A stretch of DNA of 33,015 nucleotides. Origin: Candidatus Butyricicoccus stercorigallinarum. Its GTDB lineage: Bacteria; Bacillota; Clostridia; Oscillospirales; Butyricicoccaceae. Every line of letters begins with the position of its first letter. Position 1 is the stretch's first letter. Under the pieces are notes generated by a model. It ran no database searches, was not told the origin of the DNA, and saw nothing but the letters and a program-made list of their open reading frames with translations. Positions 25,402 through 33,015 of this stretch are shown piece after piece. The DNA lies in contig DXIG01000083.1 of assembly GCA_019112985.1 (NCBI GenBank), positions 1 through 33,015 on the forward strand, read 5' to 3'. A program made the translations under genes and the position numbers.

Positions 25402-26475
25402 GTGACTTCCATACAAGGCAGGCGGGACGCCGCGCTGGACAATCTCAAAGGCCTGCTCATCCTCAGCGTGGTGTACGTGCACATGTACGACATGCTGGGG
25501 CAGAAGACGCCGCTGCTGTACACCATCCGGCTGGTGGTGCTGTCCGTGCAGATGCCGCTGTTTCTGTTTTTGTCCGGCTATTTTGGAAAAAACGTCCAGA
25601 AGCGCAGGCAGACGGCGTTTGTGGATTATCTGATCCCGTTTCTGCTGTTCAACACGCTGTACTACCTGATGCGCGCCGGGCAGCAGCCGGAACTGGAATA
25701 CGGCCTGCTCCGCCCGCTCAACATGTACTGGTTCCTGCTGACGCTGCTGCTCATCCGGCTGCTGCTGCCCGAGCTGCTGCGGGTGCGCGGACTGCTGCCG
25801 CTCTCCGTGCTGCTGGCGCTGCTCGCCGGCGGGGATTCCTATTTCGGGCGCACGCTGTCGCTCTCGCGCACGGTGTGCTTTTTTCCGTTTTATCTGCTCG
25901 GCTACTACTGCACGGAGGCGCACATGCGGCGCATCCGCCGCCTGCCCGTGCCTGTCGCGCTGGCGGGCGGCGCGCTGGGCGCGCTGCTGTCGCTGTGGAT
26001 GACGGACACGCTGCACCCGGACGGCGACGCGAGCCACCCGTTCCAGCTGGTCAATTCGTACGAGACGCAGGGGCTGGAGCCGTGGGAGGGCGTGCTGTTC
26101 CGCCTGTCGATTTATCTGATCGCGCCGCTGCTCGGCGCGCTGCTGCTGCGGCTCGTCCCGTCGAAAAAGGGCCTGCTGACGCGCATCGGGCGCGGCAGCA
26201 TGACGGTCTATCTGCTGCACGCCTTTCCGATGCTGTGGGCGGTGCGCCACTGGGAGTGGCTGTGCGGCCTGCTGCACCGGCTGATGCCGGCGCTGGCGCA
26301 GTACGACTACCCGGGGCGGCTGGTGGGCGGCGTTCCGCAGCTGGCGCTGCTGGCGGCGTATGCGCTGCTCGTGTCGCTCGCGCTGAGCAGCCCGGCGGTC
26401 ACGCGCACCTATCAGCGGATGATGGAGGACGTGCAGCGCATGCTGTTTCGCCCGCCGCGCGGCGAGGAAAAGTAG
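25402..26475 (+). CDS. Acyltransferase-3 family membrane protein
   Basis: RDAALDNLKGLLILSVVYVHMYDMLG...LSVQMPLFLFLSGYFGKNVQKR...; multi-TM. Confidence 0.85.
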   Translation: MTSIQGRRDAALDNLKGLLILSVVYVHMYDMLGQKTPLLYTIRLVVLSVQMPLFLFLSGYFGKNVQKRRQTAFVDYLIPFLLFNTLYYLMRAGQQPELEYGLLRPLNMYWFLLTLLLIRLLLPELLRVRGLLPLSVLLALLAGGDSYFGRTLSLSRTVCFFPFYLLGYYCTEAHMRRIRRLPVPVALAGGALGALLSLWMTDTLHPDGDASHPFQLVNSYETQGLEPWEGVLFRLSIYLIAPLLGALLLRLVPSKKGLLTRIGRGSMTVYLLHAFPMLWAVRHWEWLCGLLHRLMPALAQYDYPGRLVGGVPQLALLAAYALLVSLALSSPAVTRTYQRMMEDVQRMLFRPPRGEEK

Positions 26476-26489
26476 AAATCGGTCAAAAG

Positions 26490-26520
26490 ATGCAGGAAAT
26501 CGCGCGGATTTCCTGCATTT
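26490..26520 (+). terminator. Possible intrinsic terminator (short U tract)
   Basis: ATGCAGGAAATC GCGCG GATTTCCTGCAT TT. Confidence 0.55.
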
Positions 26521-26534
26521 GTGGTTGAAATAGC

Positions 26535-26563
26535 TTGTCATCGGCGCATGGGTTTGCTATAAT
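26535..26563 (+). promoter_or_regulatory. SigA-type promoter of gdpP
   Basis: TTGTCA (26535-26540), 17 nt spacer, TATAAT (26558-26563). Confidence 0.85.
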
Positions 26564-26641
26564 GCATAATGAATTGGTGGCAGCATCTGCCGCCGCGGTT
26601 TTCCGATTGGATGCGAAAGCCGGAAAGGAGGCCGTTTCGTC

Positions 26642-28654
26642 TTGGATAAACGGTTGAGCAAAATTTTAGAGCCGGGCTTCGGCATGTATTTTGTTGTCTT
26701 TCTGCTGTTTGCCTGCGTCAGCGCCTTTTTTTCGCTGTATCTGGCGGTTTTTGAGCTGATTGTGTGCGGCGCGCTGTACGGCTATTACAACGTCTCCATG
26801 CGCCGCCGCCGCCGCGACATGTTGCAGTATCTGGAATCCGTGTCGGGCAACATCGACGCGGAGTCGCAGCAGACGATGAGCACTTTTCCGCTGCCCATCA
26901 CCGTCTGTATGCTCGGCACCAGCCAGATCGTCTGGTGCAACGAGCGCTTCAACGACGTGTACGACATGAGCGACAGCCTGTTCGAGCAGACCGTGGGCGA
27001 CATCGTCCCCGGCTTCGATACGTCGTGGCTGTTTGAGAAAAAGTCGCAGTACCCGTCCGAGGTCAAAATCGGCGACCGGTACTATACGATTTTCGGCTCG
27101 CTGGTGCAGCCGTCGGACGGCAGCGCGAGCGTGCTGATGACGCTGTACTGGATCGATTCCACCGAGCTGGTCACCCTGCGCAGGGGCTATGAGGAGAGCC
27201 GCCCGGTGGTCTCCATCATCTCGATCGACAACTACGAGGAGCTGGTCAAAAACGTCAGCGATTCGGAGAAGGCGACGCTGCTCGCCGCGATCGACAACCG
27301 CATCGGCGAGTGGGCGAAGGACGTGCACGGCGTGCTGCGCAAATTTGACCGCGACCGCTATATTTTCATCATCGAGGAGCGCGACCTGGCGGCCATCGCG
27401 CAGAACAAGTTCGCCGTGCTCGATTCGGTGCGCTCCATCATCTCGCGCGAGGGCATCAACGCCACGCTGTCCATCGGCATCGGGCGCGACGGGCGCACGC
27501 TGGAGGAAAAATACGAATTTGCGGCGCTGGCGCTCGAAATGGCGCTGTCGCGCGGCGGCGACCAGACGGTCATCAAAAACCGCTTCGCCTTTGAGTTTTT
27601 CGGCGGCGTGACCAAGGAAGTGGAGAAGCGCACCAAGGTCAAGTCGCGCGTCATGGCCAACGCGCTCGGCCAGCTGATGCGCGATTCGTCGCAGGTGTTC
27701 GTCATGGGACACCGCAATTCGGACATCGACGCGGTGGGCGCCGCGGTGGGTGTCGTCTGCGCCGCGCGCAGCCGCGGCAAGCAGGTGTACGTCGTCCTGC
27801 GGCGCAAGCAGACGCTCGCGCAGCCGCTGCTCGACAAGCTGGACGCCAGCGGCGAGTACGAGGACGTGTTCATCGAGCCGGAGCAGGCGGAAGAGCTGAT
27901 CGATATGAACAGCCTGGTGGTCGTCGTGGACACCAACCGCCCGGACTTTGTCGAAGCGCCTGAGCTGCTCCAGATGTGCCGCCGGGTGGCGGTCATCGAC
28001 CACCACCGCCGCGCCGCGGACTATATCGAAAACTGCGCGGTCAACATGCACGAGCCGTCGGCCTCGTCCGCCAGCGAGCTGGTGAGCGAGCTGCTGCAAT
28101 ACATGGTGCCCAACCAGACGATCAGCCGCCTGGAGGCGGAGGCGCTGCTGGCGGGCATCCATCTGGACACCAAGGGCTTTTCCATCAAGGCGGGCGTGCG
28201 CACGTTTGAGGCGGCGGCCTACCTGCGGCGCGCCGGTGCGGACATGACGGCGGTCAAGAGCATGTTCCAAAATTCGTTCGACGAATATATGCAGCGCGAG
28301 CGCGTCATCTCGTGCGCGCGCTCCACCGCGGGCGGCGTCGTCATCGCCATCGCGGACTTTGAAACCTCCCGTCCGATCGCGGCGCAGGCCGCGGACGAGC
28401 TTTTGAATATCATCGGCGTGAGCGCGAGCATCGTGGCGTTCCCGCTCGGCAGCGACATTGTGGTCTCCGCGCGTTCGATGGGCAGCGTCAACGTGCAGGT
28501 CATCACGGAGATGCTGGGCGGCGGCGGCAGCCTGACGGCGGCGGGCGCGCAGATGAAGAACACCGACACCCGGACGGCCACCGAGCGCATCTACCGCGCC
28601 GTCGAGACCTATCTGGAATGCCGGAGCGCGCAGGACGACGAGGACACACCATAA
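26642..28654 (+). CDS. gdpP: Cyclic-di-AMP phosphodiesterase GdpP (PAS, degenerate GGDEF, DHH/DHHA1)
   Basis: Two TM segments, GHRNSDIDAVGAAVG, DTNRPDF, VIDHHRR, GGGGSLTAAGAQM; TTG start after AGGAGG; upstream of rplI-dnaB. Confidence 0.95.
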   Translation: MDKRLSKILEPGFGMYFVVFLLFACVSAFFSLYLAVFELIVCGALYGYYNVSMRRRRRDMLQYLESVSGNIDAESQQTMSTFPLPITVCMLGTSQIVWCNERFNDVYDMSDSLFEQTVGDIVPGFDTSWLFEKKSQYPSEVKIGDRYYTIFGSLVQPSDGSASVLMTLYWIDSTELVTLRRGYEESRPVVSIISIDNYEELVKNVSDSEKATLLAAIDNRIGEWAKDVHGVLRKFDRDRYIFIIEERDLAAIAQNKFAVLDSVRSIISREGINATLSIGIGRDGRTLEEKYEFAALALEMALSRGGDQTVIKNRFAFEFFGGVTKEVEKRTKVKSRVMANALGQLMRDSSQVFVMGHRNSDIDAVGAAVGVVCAARSRGKQVYVVLRRKQTLAQPLLDKLDASGEYEDVFIEPEQAEELIDMNSLVVVVDTNRPDFVEAPELLQMCRRVAVIDHHRRAADYIENCAVNMHEPSASSASELVSELLQYMVPNQTISRLEAEALLAGIHLDTKGFSIKAGVRTFEAAAYLRRAGADMTAVKSMFQNSFDEYMQRERVISCARSTAGGVVIAIADFETSRPIAAQAADELLNIIGVSASIVAFPLGSDIVVSARSMGSVNVQVITEMLGGGGSLTAAGAQMKNTDTRTATERIYRAVETYLECRSAQDDEDTP

Positions 28655-28685
28655 CGAGTATCGATTCACCCAGGAGGGATTTGTC

Positions 28686-29135
28686 ATGAAGGTTATTTTA
28701 CAGCAGGATGTCAAGGGCAAGGGCAAGAAGGGCCAGCTTGTCGAGGTATCCGAGGGCTATGGCAGAAACTATCTGCTGCCCCGCGGTCTGGCGGTCGCCG
28801 CGACGGCGGACAACATGAACCAGATGAAGCAGGCCGAGGAGGCGCGCGCGCACCGCGAGGCGGTTGAACGCGCGGAGGCCGAGGAAAACGCCAAAAAGTT
28901 CGACTCCATCATCGTGCACATGACCGCCAAGGGCGGCACGAGCGGGCGCATCTTCGGCTCGGTCACGAGCAAGGAAATCGCCGCGCAGCTCAAGAAGGAG
29001 CACGGCATCGAGATCAACAAGCAGAAGATCGTGCTGGACGAGGCGATCAAGACGTTCGGCACGTTTGAGCTGAAGGTCAAGCTGTATCCGGAGGTCGTCG
29101 GCAAGCTGAAGGTGCAGGTCACGGAGGCGGAATAA
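28686..29135 (+). CDS. rplI: 50S ribosomal protein L9
   Basis: MKVILQQDVKGKGKKGQLVEVSEGYGRNYLLPRGLAV. Confidence 0.98.
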   Translation: MKVILQQDVKGKGKKGQLVEVSEGYGRNYLLPRGLAVAATADNMNQMKQAEEARAHREAVERAEAEENAKKFDSIIVHMTAKGGTSGRIFGSVTSKEIAAQLKKEHGIEINKQKIVLDEAIKTFGTFELKVKLYPEVVGKLKVQVTEAE

Positions 29136-29160
29136 CGCCGCACCGCCGGGGAGGAAGGAC

Positions 29161-30495
29161 ATGGCAATGGACGAACTGCTGGCACGGCAGATGCCGCAGG
29201 CGCTGGAAGCGGAGCAGGCGGTCATCGGCTCCATGCTGATCGACCCCTCGTGCGTGCCGGAGGTCATCGAGCTGCTGCGCCCCGAGGACTTTTACGCGGA
29301 GGAAAACCGCCGCATCTTTGAGACCATCTTCTCGATGTTCACCGGCTCGGCGCGCATCGACGCGGTCACCGTGCTCAACGAGCTGAAGGTCAACGGCGTG
29401 TACGACGACGCGGGCGGGCGCGCCTACCTGTCCCAGCTGATGGACGTCACGCCGACGGCGGCGGGCGTGCGCGAATATGCGCGCATCATCCGCGACAAGA
29501 GCATGCTGCGCGAGATCGCGGCGGCGGGCGCGGACATTCAGGCGATGGCCTACGAGGGCGCGGGCGATGCGGGCGACATCGCGGAGTCGGCGGAGCAGAA
29601 AATCTACGCGGTGCGCCACGGGCGCGAGGTGCAGGGTCTGACGCCCATCAAGAGCGTCATTTTAGACGTCTACAACCGTCTGGACGAGCTGGCACAGAGC
29701 GAGAGCGGGCTGCCCGGCCTGCCGACCGGCTTCCACGAGCTGGACCGGAAGCTCACCGGCCTGAACAAATCCGACCTCATCCTCATCGCGGCGCGGCCGG
29801 GCATGGGCAAGACCGCCTTTGCGCTCAACGTCGCGCTGTATGCCGCCAAGCACACCGACCGGGACATCGTCCTGTTCCAGCTCGAGATGAGCCGCGACCA
29901 GCTCGCCTCGCGCCTGCTGGCGCAGGAGGCGGTCATCGACTCGCAAAAACTCAAGACCGGCGAGCTCGACCCGGACGACTGGGCGAAAATCGCGCGCGCC
30001 TCCAACGCGCTCGCCAAGACGCACATCTACGTCGACGACAACCCCGCCATCACGGTGGCGGAGATCAAGGCCAAGTGCCGCCGCCTCGGCGACAATCTGG
30101 GGCTGATCGTCATCGACTATTTGCAGCTCATGCAGTCGGGCAGGCGCACGGAAAACCGCGTCAACGAGATCGCCGAGATCTCCCGCGCCATGAAGATCAT
30201 GGCGAAGGAGCTGCGCGTGCCGGTCGTCTGCCTGTCTCAGCTGTCGCGCGCGGTCGAAAAGCGCGAGGACAAGCGGCCGATGCTGTCCGACCTGCGCGAA
30301 TCGGGCGCGATCGAGCAGGACGCGGACATCGTCCTGTTCATCTACCGCGACGAATACTACGACGGCGACAGCGACGAGAAAAACAACGCGGAGATCATCA
30401 TCGCGAAAAACCGCCACGGCGCGACCGGCTCGGTCATGCTGCAATGGCTCGGACAGTACACCACCTTTTACAATCAGGATCGCAGGTACGAATGA
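29161..30495 (+). CDS. dnaB: Replicative DNA helicase DnaB
   Basis: MPQALEAEQAVIGSMLIDP...LILIAARPGMGKTAFALNVA...VIDYLQLMQ...SQLSRAVEKREDKRPMLSDLRESGAIEQDADIV. Confidence 0.98.
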   Translation: MAMDELLARQMPQALEAEQAVIGSMLIDPSCVPEVIELLRPEDFYAEENRRIFETIFSMFTGSARIDAVTVLNELKVNGVYDDAGGRAYLSQLMDVTPTAAGVREYARIIRDKSMLREIAAAGADIQAMAYEGAGDAGDIAESAEQKIYAVRHGREVQGLTPIKSVILDVYNRLDELAQSESGLPGLPTGFHELDRKLTGLNKSDLILIAARPGMGKTAFALNVALYAAKHTDRDIVLFQLEMSRDQLASRLLAQEAVIDSQKLKTGELDPDDWAKIARASNALAKTHIYVDDNPAITVAEIKAKCRRLGDNLGLIVIDYLQLMQSGRRTENRVNEIAEISRAMKIMAKELRVPVVCLSQLSRAVEKREDKRPMLSDLRESGAIEQDADIVLFIYRDEYYDGDSDEKNNAEIIIAKNRHGATGSVMLQWLGQYTTFYNQDRRYE

Positions 30496-31817
30496 AACAG
30501 CTGGTACGGCGGACAATCGAACAGTACGACATGATCCCGCCCGGCGCGCGCGTGCTGTGCGGCCTGTCGGGCGGGGCGGATTCGGTCAGCCTGCTATTGT
30601 GCCTGCGCGAGTTGGGCTATGACGTGTGCGCCTGCCATCTCAACCACGGCCTGCGCGGGGCGCAGGCGGATGCGGACGAGGCGTTTTGCCGCGCGCTGTG
30701 CGCGCGGCTGGGCGTGCCGCTTCGCGCGGCGCGCTGCGACGCACAGGCGGAGGCCGCGCGCAGCCGCCAGTCGCTGGAGACCGCCGCGCGCCGGCTGCGC
30801 TACGACTTTTTTGATCGCTGTGCGCGCGCCTGCGGCGCACAGCGCATCGCGACGGCGCACACGGCGGACGACAATCTGGAGACCATGCTGTTTCACCTGA
30901 TCCGCGGCACGGGCGCCGCCGGGCTGGCGGGCATTCCGCCGGTGCGCGGCGCGGTCATCCGCCCGCTGCTCGCGGTCGAGCGGCGGCAGGTGGAGGACTA
31001 CCTCACCGCGCGCGGGCAGGACTGGCGCACGGACGCGACCAATTTGGACGACGGCTGCACGCGCAACCGCCTGCGCCACCACGTCATCCCCGCGCTGCGC
31101 GCCATCGAGCCGGGTGCGGCGCGCCATGCGGCGCGGGCGGCGGCGCTGCTGCGGCGCGACAACGCCTGTCTGGACGCGCTGGCGCGCGTGGAGGGCACCT
31201 CTGTCGCGGCAGAGCGGCTGCGCGGCATGCCGGAGGCGCTGGCGACGCGCGCGGTGCGCGCGCTGCTGGAGCAGGCGGGCACGCCGATGGGCGAGATCGG
31301 GCAGCGGCACATCGACGCCGTGCTCGCGCTCGCGCACAGGCCGTCCGGTTCGGTCAGCCTGCCGGGGCGCCGGCGCGCCCTGCGGCGCGGCGATGCGGTT
31401 TGCATCGAGCGCACGCCGCCGCCGGCGGAGGCCGTCGCGCTGGAGCCGGAGCGCCCGGCGCGCTTCGGCGCATATCTCGTGTTGGTCACGAGAAAAATAC
31501 ACGATATTCACAGTTCGTTTACGTTTTATCCCATCGCATATGATACAATCAATACGGTCTGCCTGCACGTGCGGCGGTGGCGGCCGGACGACCGCATGAC
31601 CCTGCCGGGGGCGCGCGGCGCCCGCTCGCTCAAGCGGCTGTACGCCGAGCGCGGCATCGCGCCCGAGCGGCGCGACGGTCTGCCGGTGCTCTGCTGCGGC
31701 GCCGACATCGTGGCGGCCACCGGTATCGGCGTGGCCGCCGGGTATTGCGGTACGACAGCGGCCTTTGCCGTCCGGCTGTGCGCAGGGGACAGGGAAGAGA
31801 GAGGAGCTCAGACATGA
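30492..31817 (+). CDS. tilS: tRNA(Ile)-lysidine synthase TilS
   Basis: PP-loop CGLSGGADSVSLL; HLNHGLRGAQADADEAF; TAHTADDNLETMLFHLIRGTG; ATGA overlaps with dnaB and hpt. Confidence 0.96.
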   Translation: MKQLVRRTIEQYDMIPPGARVLCGLSGGADSVSLLLCLRELGYDVCACHLNHGLRGAQADADEAFCRALCARLGVPLRAARCDAQAEAARSRQSLETAARRLRYDFFDRCARACGAQRIATAHTADDNLETMLFHLIRGTGAAGLAGIPPVRGAVIRPLLAVERRQVEDYLTARGQDWRTDATNLDDGCTRNRLRHHVIPALRAIEPGAARHAARAAALLRRDNACLDALARVEGTSVAAERLRGMPEALATRAVRALLEQAGTPMGEIGQRHIDAVLALAHRPSGSVSLPGRRRALRRGDAVCIERTPPPAEAVALEPERPARFGAYLVLVTRKIHDIHSSFTFYPIAYDTINTVCLHVRRWRPDDRMTLPGARGARSLKRLYAERGIAPERRDGLPVLCCGADIVAATGIGVAAGYCGTTAAFAVRLCAGDREERGAQT

Positions 31818-32353
31818 AACAGGATATCGAGAGAGTACTTTTGTCGGAGGAAGAGATCGCGGCCAAGGTCGCGGAGCTCGGCGCAAAAATTTCCGAGGAT
31901 TACGCGGGCAAGGACCCCATCATCATCAGCGTGCTCAAGGGCTCGTTTATGTTCATGGCGGATCTGGTGCGCGCCATCACCATTCCGTGCACGGTCGACT
32001 TCATGTCGGTGTCCAGCTACGGCTCGGGAACCAGCTCCTCCGGTGAGGTCAAAATCGTCAAGGATTTTGACAACAGCATCGAGAACCGCCACGTCATTAT
32101 CGTCGAGGACATCCTCGACAGCGGGCGCACGCTCAGCTACCTGATGAAGACACTAAAGGCGCGCGGCGCGGCTTCGCTTGCGCTGTGTACGTTTTTAGAT
32201 AAACCGGAGCGCCGGGTCGTGCCGGTGGACGTCGCCTACAGCGGCTTCCGCGTTCCGGATTCCTTTATTGTGGGCTACGGCCTGGACTACGACCAGCGCT
32301 ACCGCAATTTGCCGTATGTCGGCGTGCTCAAGCCGTCGGTATACGGAGAATAA
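31814..32353 (+). CDS. hpt: Hypoxanthine phosphoribosyltransferase
   Basis: ISVLKGSFMFMADLVRAI...VIIVEDILDSGRTLSYL...GYGLDYDQRYRNLPYVGVL. Confidence 0.97.
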   Translation: MKQDIERVLLSEEEIAAKVAELGAKISEDYAGKDPIIISVLKGSFMFMADLVRAITIPCTVDFMSVSSYGSGTSSSGEVKIVKDFDNSIENRHVIIVEDILDSGRTLSYLMKTLKARGAASLALCTFLDKPERRVVPVDVAYSGFRVPDSFIVGYGLDYDQRYRNLPYVGVLKPSVYGE

Positions 32354-32387
32354 CACTTCCGGCAACGGAGAGGAGTGACAGATACTT

Positions 32388-33015
32388 TTGAATCGAAATA
32401 CCAACAAAATGAAGGGCATGGGATTTTATGCGATTATCCTGGTTCTTCTCGTCGTTACGGTTTCCGTGCTGCTGCAGCAGGATACAGCGCCGGCGGTGAC
32501 ATACGCGCAGGTGGTCGAGGCGTTTGAAAACGAGCAGGTGGACAGCTTCGTGATCGACGGCAATACCTTCGAGGCGACGCTCAAGGACAACTCGCGGATG
32601 GAATACCGCCTGCCCAGCGTCGAGCTGTTTTTCAACGATCTGGGCGAGACCATCCGCCAGCAGAAGGCGGACGGCATCCTCAAGGACTATGACTGGACCA
32701 CGCAGGACATTCCCTGGTGGGCGAGCATGGTGCCCTATATCATCCTGTTTGCGATTTTCGGCCTGTTCTGGTACTTTATGTTCAGCAAGCAGGACGGCGG
32801 CGGCCGCGGTGCGATGCAGTTCGGCAAGGCGCGCGCCAAGCTGGCCAGCGACGACAAGCGCCATGTGACGTTCCAGGACGTCGCGGGCGCGGACGAGGAA
32901 AAGGCGGAGCTGGAGGAAATCGTCGAATTTCTGAAAAACCCCAAAAAATTCACCGAGATCGGCGCGCGCATCCCCAAGGGCGTGCTGCTCGTCGGCCCGC
33001 CGGGCACCGGCAAGA
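32388..33015 (+). CDS. ftsH: ATP-dependent zinc metalloprotease FtsH (3' truncated by window end)
   Basis: TTG start after [60 protein letters not shown]; tilS-hpt-ftsH order. Confidence 0.95.
   Translation, partial: MNRNTNKMKGMGFYAIILVLLVVTVSVLLQQDTAPAVTYAQVVEAFENEQVDSFVIDGNTFEATLKDNSRMEYRLPSVELFFNDLGETIRQQKADGILKDYDWTTQDIPWWASMVPYIILFAIFGLFWYFMFSKQDGGGRGAMQFGKARAKLASDDKRHVTFQDVAGADEEKAELEEIVEFLKNPKKFTEIGARIPKGVLLVGPPGTGK

Noticed and set aside
26666-28726. 686-aa antisense ORF opposite gdpP
   Set aside because: Shadow ORF; the sense strand encodes a full GdpP.
1-33015. CRISPR arrays, prophage or transposase genes
   Set aside because: No regularly spaced direct repeats, integrases, transposases or phage structural proteins were seen in either strand.

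Overview
The window looks like chromosomal DNA from a GC-rich, spore-forming Clostridia-type Firmicute (possibly Oscillospirales-like; taxonomy is inference). About 25 genes are supported. In order: an Rrf2 regulator, three tRNA-Leu genes, a MATE exporter, VanZ-like, a small membrane protein, MscL with a C-terminal zinc ribbon, htpG behind a CIRCE element, a zinc-ribbon membrane protein, glgA, spoVAC-spoVAD-spoVAE, a CmpB-like membrane protein, hom (minus strand), an SGNH hydrolase, an ABC ATPase with a large coiled-coil FtsX-like permease, a UroD/MtaA-family protein, a four-subunit 2-oxoacid:ferredoxin oxidoreductase operon (minus strand), two tandem AI-2E-family transporters, an acyltransferase, and gdpP-rplI-dnaB-tilS-hpt-ftsH (ftsH truncated by the window end). 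The most interesting signal is a T-box leader (about 22264-22533, minus strand) upstream of the ferredoxin oxidoreductase operon. Its best-supported specifier is AUC (Ile) and its antiterminator bulge is UGGU, which suggests control by uncharged tRNA-Ile and a role in branched-chain 2-oxoacid metabolism. Other points of interest are a promoter-hairpin-terminator unit at about 6262-6460 with no convincing ORF, a sigma-G-like promoter before spoVA, and several domain oddities. No CRISPR array, prophage or transposon was seen. All calls come from reading the sequence; no database search was run.
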